Source: Streptomyces sp. TLI_053 (GTDB lineage Bacteria; Actinomycetota; Actinomycetes; Streptomycetales; Streptomycetaceae). From it: a DNA stretch of 64,000 nucleotides. Made by a program: the position numbers and the translations under genes. Below, piece after piece: positions 40,858-48,599 of the stretch. Position 1 is the stretch's first letter. Each line of letters starts with the position of its first letter. The stretch is from the NCBI RefSeq assembly GCF_900105395.1, contig NZ_LT629775.1, positions 8,149,501 to 8,213,500 of the forward strand. Reading direction: 5' to 3'. The notes below the pieces were generated by a model, which was given only the letters and a program-made list of their open reading frames with translations, did not search any database and was not told the DNA's origin.

Positions 40858-41793
40858 ATGGTGCTCAAGGACCTGCGGACCGCCGTCCGCACCGCCTCCG
40901 GCGTCGAACTGCTGGAGCGCCTGCCCGCGCTGCGCCGGCCGGTGGACTGGCTCGGTGAGCGGCCGGTGCTGCACGGCCTCACCCTGTGGGCGTTCGGGCT
41001 GCGCAAGCCGCTGTTCTGGGACCATGTGGTCACCCCCGAGCCCCGGGCCGAACTCACCGAGGTCCGGGACCTGCTGGAGAAGAACCGCGAGCGCTACGCG
41101 GAACGGCTGGCCGGCTTCGTGGAGTTGGGCGACGCGCTGAGCGGGATCCCGCTGCGGGGCACCGCGGCCGGCTCCACCCCGTACTGGAACAACGGCTGGC
41201 TGCCGCCGCTGGACGCGCTGTCGCTGTACGGGTTCCTGGCCGAGCTGCGGCCCGCCCGCTACCTGGAGATCGGCTCCGGCAACTCCACCAAGTTCGCCCG
41301 CCGGGCCGTCGAGGACCTCGGGCTGAGCACCCGGATCACCTCGATCGACCCGGCCCCGCGCGCCACCGTCGACCGGCTCTGCGACGAGGTGGTCCGCACC
41401 CCGCTCCAGCACGCCGACCTCGCGGTGTTCCGCGAGCTGGAGCCGGGCGACATCGTCTTCTTCGACGGGTCGCACCGGCTCCACATGGGCTCGGACGTCG
41501 CGGTGTTCTTCTTCGAGGTGCTGCCGGTGCTCAGGCCCGGGGTGATCGTCCACGTGCACGACATCATGCTCCCGGCGGACTACCCGACCTCCTGGCGCTG
41601 GCGCCACTACTCCGAGCAGTACCTGCTGGCCGCGCTGCTGACGGCCGCTCCGGGGCGGTTCGACGTCGAGCTGCCGGACGCCTTCGTGCACGCCGACCCG
41701 GAGCTGCGGCGGATCGCCGAGCCGCTCTGGCGCAGGCTCGGGGTCACCGAGCACTACGAGCCCGGGTCGTTCTGGTGGCGCCACACCGGCTGA
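40858..41793 (+). CDS. Class I SAM methyltransferase (Methyltransf_24-like)
   Basis: 311 residues. The SAM-binding core is 'LRPARYLEIGSGNSTKFARR', 'RITSIDPAPRATVDRLCDEV' and 'LEPGDIVFFDGSHRLHMGSD', followed by 'LPVLRPGVIVHVHDIMLPAD', where the Asp/His pair could bind a metal as in CmcI/macrocin-type O-methyltransferases. The N-terminal 110 residues are helical, with tryptophans ('GLTLWAFGLRKPLFWDHVVT'). Last gene of the operon, 22 bases after the fusion gene. The acceptor is probably a hydroxyl on the pathway's sugar or lipid (inference from context). Confidence 0.88.
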   Translation: MVLKDLRTAVRTASGVELLERLPALRRPVDWLGERPVLHGLTLWAFGLRKPLFWDHVVTPEPRAELTEVRDLLEKNRERYAERLAGFVELGDALSGIPLRGTAAGSTPYWNNGWLPPLDALSLYGFLAELRPARYLEIGSGNSTKFARRAVEDLGLSTRITSIDPAPRATVDRLCDEVVRTPLQHADLAVFRELEPGDIVFFDGSHRLHMGSDVAVFFFEVLPVLRPGVIVHVHDIMLPADYPTSWRWRHYSEQYLLAALLTAAPGRFDVELPDAFVHADPELRRIAEPLWRRLGVTEHYEPGSFWWRHTG

Positions 41794-41894
41794 GCCGGCC
41801 CGGGCGGGTGGCTCCGGCGGGCCGCTCGGGCGGACGGCCAGGGGCCCGGCGGGCCGGGCGCGAACGGGCGGGGCCCGGGGGCCGGACGGACGGC

Positions 41895-42644
41895 TCAGGA
41901 GGCCGGGCAGGCGCCGTTGAGGATGTCCTGCTCCAGCGTCCGCAGCTCCGGTCCCGGCTCCAGGCCCAGTTCCTCGACGAGCTGGGTGCGCAGCGTGCGG
42001 TAGACGCCGAGCGCCTCCACCGTCCGTCCGGAGCGGTGCAGGGCCTGCATCAGCAGGGCGTGCAGGTGCTCGCGGAACGGGTGCGCGGAGACCAGTTCGA
42101 GCAGCTCGCCGACCAGGTCCCCGGGCCGGCCGAGGGCCAGCTCCAGCCGCACCCGTTCCTCGACCGCGCGCAGCCGGTTCTCCTCCAGCCGCCGGGCCCA
42201 GGACTCCAGCGGCGGGCAGTCCAGCCCCGCCGTGGCCGGCCCGGTCCACCGGGCGAGGGCCTGCCGCAGGACGGCGGCGGCCTCGGGGAGGTGCCCGGCG
42301 GCGGCCCGCAACCGGGCGCGGGCGACCTCCTCGTTGAACAGCGTGGCGTCCAGCTCGCCCGGCCCGAGCCGGAGCCGGTAGCCGTTCGGATGGGTCTCGA
42401 TCACCGGTGGCGCGCCCGCGTCGGCGAACGCGCGGCGCAGCTGCGAGACGCAGATCCGGATCTGCGTCCGGGCGCTGGCCGGTGGCGCGGAGCCCCACAG
42501 GTTGTCCACCAGCCGGTCCAGCGGCACGACCCAGTTGGGTGTCAGGGCGAGGGTCGCCAGCACGAGTTGGCTGCGTCGTCCCCCGAGTGGTATTGGCTTT
42601 CCGTCGACGTCGACCTGGAGTGGTCCCAGGATGTGCACCAGCAC
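41895..42644 (-). CDS. SARP-family transcriptional activator
   Basis: 249 residues from a GTG at 42644 with GGGGG 7 bases upstream (start 'LVHILGPLQVDVDGKPIPLG'); a GTG at 42671 is the longer option. N-terminal OmpR-like winged helix (about 1-95: 'RRSQLVLATLALTPNWVVPL', 'RLVDNLWGSAPPASARTQIR', 'VSQLRRAFADAG', 'ETHPNGYRLRLGPGELDATL'), then the BTAD domain ('RLRAAAGHLPEAAAVLRQAL' to 'LVEELGLEPGPELRTLEQDI'). This is the short SARP form (DnrI/ActII-ORF4 type) that activates biosynthetic operons. It converges on the glycolipid-type operon and is its likely activator. 11-bp-spaced direct repeats occur in its own upstream region. Confidence 0.93.
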   Translation of the reverse strand: MLVHILGPLQVDVDGKPIPLGGRRSQLVLATLALTPNWVVPLDRLVDNLWGSAPPASARTQIRICVSQLRRAFADAGAPPVIETHPNGYRLRLGPGELDATLFNEEVARARLRAAAGHLPEAAAVLRQALARWTGPATAGLDCPPLESWARRLEENRLRAVEERVRLELALGRPGDLVGELLELVSAHPFREHLHALLMQALHRSGRTVEALGVYRTLRTQLVEELGLEPGPELRTLEQDILNGACPAS

Positions 42645-42719
42645 GATACAGCCCCCGTTCGTCGCTCTCACCTGCGCCGAAATGGCGCCGCGGAAGCGGA
42701 GGAGACTCCGCCGTCCGGG

Positions 42720-42780
42720 CGCCGGATGGCAGCATGGTATAGACCTTTGAGGGTGTCAAGGGCACTTCAAGGCCGCCGGA
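42720..42780 (-). promoter_or_regulatory. Upstream region of the SARP gene with 11-bp-spaced repeats
   Basis: An unusually A/T-containing patch. On the minus strand CCTTGA occurs twice, 11 bases start to start (plus-strand TCAAGG at 42756-42761 and 42767-42772). It is followed by TTGACA-like and TATACC-like elements. Direct repeats at one helical turn are the known SARP operator architecture, so autoactivation is plausible. Confidence 0.5.
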
Positions 42781-42847
42781 TGGCCGGATCGGGCCCCGCC
42801 CGGACCGCCCGCCGCGGCGGCCGGGAACCCTCGTGACTGACGGACCG

Positions 42848-43294
42848 TCAGGGACTGTCGCTCAGCGCGTAGGTACGGAAAGTGGCGAGCAGGGGTAGCA
42901 CATCGGTCTTGCTCGGCTCCTCGGTGACGGCCCGCATGGCGTCGATCACCGCGTGCGCGATCACCTTGACCACACCGAGGTCGTCCCCGGCCGTCTCGCC
43001 CCACGCGCGCAGGGTCCGGGTGAGCAGGGCGCTCATCCGGGCACCGATGTTGGAACTCACCGCGTCGGTGAGCTCGGCGAGCTCCTCGTCGGTCATGCTC
43101 GACCGCAGGCCGAAGGCCAGCGCCATCAGCGTGTCGACGGCGTGCTCGCCGTAGCGCGCGACCAGCGCGGCGAGCGGCTGCTCGGTCGGCCCCCCGGCGG
43201 CCAGCGCGGCCAGGGCCTCGTCGTCGTCCTTCCAAGCCGCTTCGAGCGCGGCCAGGGCCCGCAGGGCCTCGTCCACCATCAGGCCATCCGTCAT
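42848..43294 (-). CDS. Hypothetical helical protein
   Basis: 148 residues, acidic, all-helical, no membrane segment. ATG 43294 is chosen ('TDGLMVDEALRALAALEAAW'). Later segments include 'PLAALVARYGEHAVDTLMAL', 'MTDEELAELTDAVSSNIGAR' and 'LLTRTLRAWGETAGDDLGVV'. No family recognised. The 267 bases upstream to the bioD stop hold no gene. The product could be a small regulator or scaffold, but there is no direct evidence. Confidence 0.65.
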   Translation of the reverse strand: MTDGLMVDEALRALAALEAAWKDDDEALAALAAGGPTEQPLAALVARYGEHAVDTLMALAFGLRSSMTDEELAELTDAVSSNIGARMSALLTRTLRAWGETAGDDLGVVKVIAHAVIDAMRAVTEEPSKTDVLPLLATFRTYALSDSP

Positions 43295-43561
43295 GCGGAG
43301 AACCGTATTGAGCGTCCGGGGGCCGGGGGCGGGGCCGGGGCGGGATCTCACCCGATCGAGGGAAAACGGCGCGGTTCCTCCTCCGGGAGCGCCGGGGGCC
43401 GTGCGGGGTCGCGGGCGGTGGGCGTTCGTCGGGCTCGCGCGTCCGTCGGGCTCGCGCGCTCGTCGGCCGCGGGCGCTCTCCGGCCGTGGGTGTTCGTCGG
43501 CCGTCGGTGTCGGTCGGCCGTGCGCTTTCTCCCGACCGGCGGGAGCCGGGCCGTCCGCGGT

Positions 43562-44374
43562 TCAGCCGGCTCCGTGCTCGGCGGTGAAGGCGGCGGCGTC
43601 CCAGTCGCCGTGCAGCGCGGGCGCGAGCGCGGCGACCGCGAGCGCGGTGAAGTCCGCCGCCCGGCCCGCGTGTTCGGGCAGCGCGCCGAGCAGCGGCGCG
43701 CCGGCGGCGGCCCGCGGCAGGTCGGCGAGGTTGCAGCGGTCGGCGAGCCCGGGGGAGTCCGGCCAGGCGCCGACCACGACGCCCAGCAGCGGCAGACCGC
43801 GCGCGGCCAGCGCCTCGGCGGTGAGCGCGGTGGTGTTCAGCGTGCCGAGACCGGCCGTGGCCACCAGCAGCACCTCGGCGGGCAGGCCGAGTCCACGTAC
43901 CGCGCGGGCCTGGTCGGCGAGCGTCCGGCCCTGCTCGTCGTAGCGGACCAGCAGCCCGCCGGCGCCCTCCACCAGCACCAGGTCGTGCCGCTCGGCCAGG
44001 GCCGCGACCTCCTTCGCCACGTCCTCGGCCGCCAGGCACGGCAGGCCGGACCGGCGGGCGGCCGTGTCGGGCGCCAAGGGCTCGGGGTAGCGGGCGAGTT
44101 CGCACAGGGTGAGGGCGTCCGGCGCCGGCGCCGCGGGCCCGGCCAGCCGGCGGACCTCCTCGGCGTCGCCGGGCTCGCCGGGGGCGACCCCGGTCTGGCC
44201 GGGCTTGAGCACCGCGACCCGCAGACCGGCCCGCAGGGCGGCGGCCGTGACGGCCGCCGTGGTGACGGTCTTGCCGACCTCGGTGCCGGTCCCGGTCACG
44301 AAGAGCACGCGTCCGCCCGTGCCGCCGTCGGTGTGCCTGCCCGCGTCGCCGCTCATGTCCCCGTCCCTGCCCAT
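43562..44374 (-). CDS. bioD: Dethiobiotin synthetase
   Basis: 270 residues from ATG 44374 (AGGAGCGG 7 bases upstream; ATG 44356 and 44398 also in frame). BioD closes the ureido ring of dethiobiotin using ATP and CO2. The P-loop 'VLFVTGTGTEVGKTVTTAAV' (GTxTxVGKT), 'VAVLKPGQTGVAPGEPGDAE' and 'LVLVEGAGGLLVRYDEQGRT' are characteristic, as is 'VATAGLGTLNTTALTAEALA'. It follows bioA by 46 bases in a bioB-bioA-bioD operon. The N-terminal extension of about 20 residues before the P-loop strand is poorly conserved in type. Confidence 0.95.
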   Translation of the reverse strand: MGRDGDMSGDAGRHTDGGTGGRVLFVTGTGTEVGKTVTTAAVTAAALRAGLRVAVLKPGQTGVAPGEPGDAEEVRRLAGPAAPAPDALTLCELARYPEPLAPDTAARRSGLPCLAAEDVAKEVAALAERHDLVLVEGAGGLLVRYDEQGRTLADQARAVRGLGLPAEVLLVATAGLGTLNTTALTAEALAARGLPLLGVVVGAWPDSPGLADRCNLADLPRAAAGAPLLGALPEHAGRAADFTALAVAALAPALHGDWDAAAFTAEHGAG

Positions 44375-44420
44375 GGTCCCGCTCCTGTTCCCGTCCATCG
44401 TGGTGTCCGCCGCCCCGCGC

Positions 44421-45725
44421 TCAGCCGGCGGCCGCCGCCGCCGTGACGGCCCGGGCGATCCGCGCCACGTCCTCGTCGCCGGTGATGTACGGCGGCATGG
44501 TGTAGACGAGGTCCCGGAACGGGCGCAGCCAGACACCCTCCCGTGCGGCGGCCTCGGTCGCCGCCGCCATGTCCACCGGGTGGTCCAGCTGCACGACGCC
44601 GATCGCGCCGAGCACCCGGACGTCCTTGACCCCCGGCAGCGCGGCGGCGTCCGCCAGACCCGCGCCCAGCCCGGTGCCGATCCGCTTCACCTCGGTCGCC
44701 CAGTCCTGCCCGAGCAGCAGGTCGATCGAGGCGTTGGCGACCGCCGCCGCCAGCGGGTTGCCCATGAACGTCGGCCCGTGGGCCAGCACCGGCACCGTGC
44801 CGCGGCTGATGCCGTCCGCGATCTCCGCCGTGCACAGGGTGGCCGCCATGGTGAGGTAGCCGCCGGTGAGCGCCTTGCCGAGGCACATCACGTCCGGGGC
44901 GACACCCGCGTGGTCGGCGGCGAACAGCTCGCCGCTGCGGCCGAACCCGGTGGCGATCTCGTCGAGGACGAGCAACACCCCGTGCCGGTCGCACAGTTCG
45001 CGCAGCATCCGGAGGTAGGCGGGGGAGTGGAAGCGCATCCCGCCGGCGCCCTGCACCACCGGTTCCACGATCACCGCCGCCAGCTCGCCGGCGTGGCGTT
45101 CCACCAGCTCCTCGAAGGCCCGGGCGTACGCGTCGTCGAGCGGGGCGTCGAAGCCGGCCGGCGGCTCGGCGGCGAACAGCTGGTGCGGCAGCACCCCGCC
45201 CCACAGCTGGTGCATGCCGCCCTCCGGGTCGCACACCGACATCGGGTGGAAGGTGTCCCCGTGGTAGCCGCCGCGCCAGGTGAGCAGCCGCCGCTTCTCC
45301 GGCCGCCCGACGGACTGCCAGTACTGCAGGCACATCTTCATCGCGACCTCGACGGCCACCGAGCCCGAATCGGCGAGGAACACGTGCCGCAGCGGCTCCG
45401 GAGTGATCTCCACCAGGGTGGCCGCCAGCCGGACGGCGGGCTCGTGGGTGAGCCCGCCGAACATGACGTGGCTCATCCGCCCCAGCTGCCCGCGCACCGC
45501 CTCGTCCAGCACCGGGTGCCCGTACCCGTGGATCGCCGCCCACCAGGAGGACATGCCGTCCACCAGCTCGCGCCGCCCGCCCGCGACCGGCTCGGCCAGC
45601 CGCAGCCGGACGCCGGAGGCGGACTCCACCACGTACGGGGTGGCGGTGCCGGGCATCGGCCCGTACGGGTGCCAGACGTGCGCCCGGTCGAGCGCGATCA
45701 GGGTGTCGGTGGACAGCTGGGTCAT
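44421..45725 (-). CDS. bioA: Adenosylmethionine-8-amino-7-oxononanoate aminotransferase
   Basis: 434 residues. BioA converts KAPA to DAPA with SAM as amino donor. Signature features: 'RAHVWHPYGPMPG', 'LVDGMSSWWAAIHGYGHPVL', 'VFLADSGSVAVEVAMKMCLQ', 'WRGGYHGDTFHPMSVCDPEG', 'LLVLDEIATGFGRSGELFAA' and the PLP lysine in 'VMCLGKALTGGYLTMAA', then 'GPTFMGNPLAAAVANAS'. ATG 45725 gives the standard 'TQLSTDTLIALDRAHVWHPY' beginning. It lies between bioB (115-base gap with GC-rich repeats) and bioD. Confidence 0.97.
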   Translation of the reverse strand: MTQLSTDTLIALDRAHVWHPYGPMPGTATPYVVESASGVRLRLAEPVAGGRRELVDGMSSWWAAIHGYGHPVLDEAVRGQLGRMSHVMFGGLTHEPAVRLAATLVEITPEPLRHVFLADSGSVAVEVAMKMCLQYWQSVGRPEKRRLLTWRGGYHGDTFHPMSVCDPEGGMHQLWGGVLPHQLFAAEPPAGFDAPLDDAYARAFEELVERHAGELAAVIVEPVVQGAGGMRFHSPAYLRMLRELCDRHGVLLVLDEIATGFGRSGELFAADHAGVAPDVMCLGKALTGGYLTMAATLCTAEIADGISRGTVPVLAHGPTFMGNPLAAAVANASIDLLLGQDWATEVKRIGTGLGAGLADAAALPGVKDVRVLGAIGVVQLDHPVDMAAATEAAAREGVWLRPFRDLVYTMPPYITGDEDVARIARAVTAAAAAG

Positions 45726-45840
45726 GGGGAGAGGACTTTCCGGGGTGCGGTGGGGGCCGGTCCGGCCCGGTTCGTGCCGGGCCGAACCGGGTCGTGCCAG
45801 GCCGGTCCGGTTCGTGCCGGTCCGGTGTGGGCCGGGGGCG
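45726..45840. repeat. GC-rich repeats in the bioB-bioA gap
   Basis: 115 bases containing three diverged copies of a GGTTCGTGCCGG-type element (around 45768, 45790 and 45810) mixed with CCGGTCCGG. It could form stem-loops that alter bioA expression, but no clean hairpin stands out. Confidence 0.4.
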
Positions 45841-47133
45841 TCAGGCGTTCGGAGCCAGCTCGGTCCCGGCGCCGCGGCGGCGGACCCGGACCAGGTCGGT
45901 GCGCACCTCGTCGGAGCCCGCGGGGACGGCCCCGGCGGTGTCGTCGGCACTCGCCGCCGGCGCCGCGTGGTCGTGGCCGCCGCACGGGCCGCAGCCGCCG
46001 CCCGTCCCGCAGCCGCCGCCGACGGCGGACCCGGCGCTCTCGCCGGACAGGACGGACGTGCCGCAGCCGCCGCCCGGGCCGGCCGTGGCCCCGCTGCCGC
46101 AACCGCCGGTCGCCGCCGCCGCGATGTCCGCCCGGTGCCGGGGCAGGGTGCTCTCGCCCATGCCCTCGACCTCGAACCCGGCGTCCGCGATCATGTCGAG
46201 GTCGGTCTGCCCGGCCTGGCCCTCGCTGGTCAGGTAGTCGCCCAGGAAGATGGAGTTGGCGAGGTGCAGGCCCAGCGGCTGCATGCTGCGCAGGTGCACC
46301 TCACGGCCGCCGGCGATCCGCACCTCGGTGTCCGGGTTGACGAACCGCACCATGGCGAGGATCCGCAGGCAGCGCTGCGGCGACAGGTTCCACTCCTTCG
46401 CCAGCGGAGTGCCCTCGAACGGGATGAGGAAGTTCACCGGCACCGAGTCGGAGCCCAGCTCGCGCAGCGCGAAGACCACGTCCACGAGGTCCTCGTCGCT
46501 CTCGCCCATGCCCGCGATCAGGCCCGAGCAGGCCGACAGGCCGGCGCCGTGCGCCTTCTGCACGGTGTCCACCCGGTCCGCGTAGGTGTGGGTGGTGGTG
46601 ATGTCGCCGTAAGTGCCCTCGGAGGTGTTCAGGTTGTGGTTGTAGGCGTCGACACCGGCCGCCTTCAGACGCTCCGCCTGGTTGTCCGAGAGCAGGCCGA
46701 GGCAGGCGCAGATCTCCACCGCCGGGTCGGCCTCCTTGATGGCCGCGACGGTGTCGGTCACCCGGTCGATGTCACGGTCCGTCGGGCCGCGGCCGCTCGC
46801 CACCAGGCAGACCCGCTTGGCGCCGCCCGACACGCCGGCCTTCGCCGCCTCGGCGGCCTGACCCGGCTTGAGCCAGGTGTACTTCAGGATCTCGGCCTTG
46901 GAGCCCAGCCGCTGCGAACAGTAGGAGCAGTCCTCCGGGCACAGCCCGCTCTTCAGGTTCACCAGGTAGTTGAGCTTGACCCGGCGGCCGAACCACCGCC
47001 GGCGCACCCGCCCGGCGGCCGCGACCACGTCGAGCAGCTCGTCGTCGGTGGTGGCGAGGACGGCGAGCGCCTCCTCGCGGGTGGGGGTCTCCCCACGCAG
47101 GCCCTTGGCGGTGAGGGTATCGAGCAGATCCAT
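45841..47133 (-). CDS. bioB: Biotin synthase with Cys/Gly/His-rich C-terminal tail
   Basis: 430 residues. BioB is the radical-SAM enzyme that inserts sulfur into dethiobiotin. The 4Fe-4S motif CxxxCxxC is in 'SGLCPEDCSYCSQRLGS'. Further ligand and core regions are 'RVCLVASGRGPTDRDIDRVT', 'EICACLGLLSDNQAERLKAA', 'YNHNLNTSEGTYGDITTTHT' and 'EVRIAGGREVHLRSMQPLGL', including the Arg ligand of the 2Fe-2S cluster. The normal protein ends near residue 340. About 90 extra residues follow, with repeated GGCG/GGGCG/CGPCGGHDHAA units and at least six cysteines. ATG 47133. First gene of the bioB-bioA-bioD operon. Confidence 0.96.
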   Translation of the reverse strand: MDLLDTLTAKGLRGETPTREEALAVLATTDDELLDVVAAAGRVRRRWFGRRVKLNYLVNLKSGLCPEDCSYCSQRLGSKAEILKYTWLKPGQAAEAAKAGVSGGAKRVCLVASGRGPTDRDIDRVTDTVAAIKEADPAVEICACLGLLSDNQAERLKAAGVDAYNHNLNTSEGTYGDITTTHTYADRVDTVQKAHGAGLSACSGLIAGMGESDEDLVDVVFALRELGSDSVPVNFLIPFEGTPLAKEWNLSPQRCLRILAMVRFVNPDTEVRIAGGREVHLRSMQPLGLHLANSIFLGDYLTSEGQAGQTDLDMIADAGFEVEGMGESTLPRHRADIAAAATGGCGSGATAGPGGGCGTSVLSGESAGSAVGGGCGTGGGCGPCGGHDHAAPAASADDTAGAVPAGSDEVRTDLVRVRRRGAGTELAPNA

Positions 47134-47543
47134 GGGCCTGATCCTGCCTGCTGGGCCGCGACGGACGCCAGAGGAAACCCACCAGAAGATCCCGGGGAGG
47201 ATGTGCGAGTTGTCACAGTGTCGAAGCTCACGGTAGTGGCGCCGGTCACGTCGTGGACGAAGGTCCCGGCGGCCCTCCGGGAGGTCCTTCCGGCGACCGC
47301 TGCGGAGCGTCTTCCGGTGCCCGTTCCGGAGCGTGTTCGGGGGTGCGTTCGGGAGTGCGTTCCGGGGCCCATTTCGGGGCCCGTTCCGACGGCCCTCCCG
47401 GTGCTTTCCCGAGCCCCTCCCGGCGGCCTCCCCGCGCTGCTCCCGCCGTCCTCCCCGCGCCGCTCCCGCCGTCCTCCCCGTCCTGCTCCCGCCGCCCCGA
47501 CCCCGTGATCTCCACCACTCGTGACCTGCATACAATCGGCCGC
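47134..47543. other. Intergenic region between bioB and the gene at 47544
   Basis: 410 bases, no credible gene. It must hold the bioB promoter; I found no recognised BirA-type or BioQ-type palindrome. From 47439 a 23-bp unit beginning GCTCCCGCCGTCCTCCCCG is repeated twice and partly a third time (47439, 47462, 47485). GTTCGGG/GTTCCGG-type microrepeats occupy 47310-47400. Confidence 0.5.
47531..47536 (+). promoter_or_regulatory. -10 element implying a leaderless mRNA
   Basis: TACAAT, a near-consensus -10 box, ends 7 bases before the ATG at 47544, so transcription would begin at or next to the start codon. No ribosome site precedes the ATG, in agreement. No good -35 box is visible. Confidence 0.5.
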
Positions 47544-48479
47544 ATGACCACGCAGGGGGAGCGCGCCCCGTCATCGGCAGAATCACCGGCGGAGCGGCCG
47601 GGGTACGACGTGTCCGAACGGCCGGACGGGACCCACCGGCCCAGACGCGTGACCGCCCGACGGGTCGTCGGCTGGATCACCGTCGTCGGCGTGGTCGCCG
47701 CCGGCGGCTGGATCGTCACCCGCCCCACGCCCGGCGACTACATACCCGGGCTCGGTCCCTCCAGCAAGGAGCAGTCCAAGACCCCGCCGATCGTCGGCGA
47801 CCCGCCGCAGCGCACGCTCGTCGACCCCGAGGCCCTCGACGTCGAGGCCTACTTCCCCGCCCAGCGGATCGTGGAGTCCGGCTCCTACAAGGGCAAGCGC
47901 TCCGGTGTGCGGCGCGGCGACAACTGCACCGAGGTGCTCCAGGACCGCACCCTGGAGCTGCTGCGCGAGCCCGGCTGCAAGGGCTACCTCGCGGTCAGCT
48001 TCACCGCCCAGGACCGGCCCGTGCTGAGCAGCGTCACCCTGCTGCGCTTCACCGACGCCGCGGCCGCGGCCCGCGCCGTCGAGGCGCTCCACGCCAAGTC
48101 CGGATCGGTGGCCTTCATCCTCCCGGACGCCTCGGCCGCGCCCGCGCTGCCGGCCGGATCGGCCCGGCCCGCCATCGAGCCGCGGGTCGAACTCGTCGGC
48201 CACTACGTGACGGTGGCCAGTTCCCGGCCCGCCGAGATGTACCCCGGCGGCGTGGCCGCGCCCCCCGCGCCGACGCCGGTGCCCACCACCGCCCCCGGTA
48301 CCGCCGTCCCCGGTGCGCCCTCCGGTACCGCCTCCGCCCCGCCCGCCGGCGGCCCGTCCGTGCCCCCGGTGAGTCCGCTGCCGGTGCCCTCGGCGAGCAC
48401 TCCCGGCCTGGACCAGCTGCTCGACGAGGCCACCCGGGCCGTCTCGCACAGCGCGGGCGTGCCGTTCGTCTGGATGTAG
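47544..48479 (+). CDS. Membrane-anchored extracytoplasmic protein, unknown
   Basis: 311 residues. Cytoplasmic basic leader to about residue 40, one helix ('VVGWITVVGVVAAGGWIVTR', about 40-60), then an extracytoplasmic part. The folded middle (about 95-215) contains 'DVEAYFPAQRIVESGSYKGK', two cysteines that could pair ('GDNCTEVLQ', 'EPGCKGYLAV') and 'VLSSVTLLRFTDAAAAARAV'. A Pro/Ala/Thr/Ser-rich linker (about 230-285) is followed by a short end 'LLDEATRAVSHSAGVPFVWM'. No family recognised. Probably leaderless transcript; followed by a very strong palindromic terminator. Confidence 0.8.
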   Translation: MTTQGERAPSSAESPAERPGYDVSERPDGTHRPRRVTARRVVGWITVVGVVAAGGWIVTRPTPGDYIPGLGPSSKEQSKTPPIVGDPPQRTLVDPEALDVEAYFPAQRIVESGSYKGKRSGVRRGDNCTEVLQDRTLELLREPGCKGYLAVSFTAQDRPVLSSVTLLRFTDAAAAARAVEALHAKSGSVAFILPDASAAPALPAGSARPAIEPRVELVGHYVTVASSRPAEMYPGGVAAPPAPTPVPTTAPGTAVPGAPSGTASAPPAGGPSVPPVSPLPVPSASTPGLDQLLDEATRAVSHSAGVPFVWM

Positions 48480-48504
48480 CGGCCCGGACGCAGCCCCAGG
48501 GGCC

Positions 48505-48548
48505 GAACGGGGGAGGGGGCGGGCCGCGGCCCGCCCCCTCCCCCGTTC
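48505..48548. terminator. 44-bp perfect palindrome, bidirectional terminator
   Basis: Perfect 21-bp arms (48505-48525, 48528-48548) around GC, between the convergent gene at 47544 and the helicase. The arms contain G5-A-G5 runs, so the hairpin would be extremely stable. Confidence 0.85.
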
Positions 48549-48599
48549 CGTCGGCCGGTCAGGGCCGCTGACGAGCTGTCAGCCATTCATGACGGTCCG

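Noticed and set aside
37422..41057. A 1211-codon minus-strand open frame across the UbiA and GT2-EEP genes
   Set aside because: Antisense shadow: Gly/Glu/Val low complexity, no start context, opposite to genes with clear catalytic motifs.
47134..47543. A biotin riboswitch or BirA operator ahead of bioB
   Set aside because: No recognisable palindrome of either type and no biotin riboswitch class is established; only GC-rich microrepeats are present.
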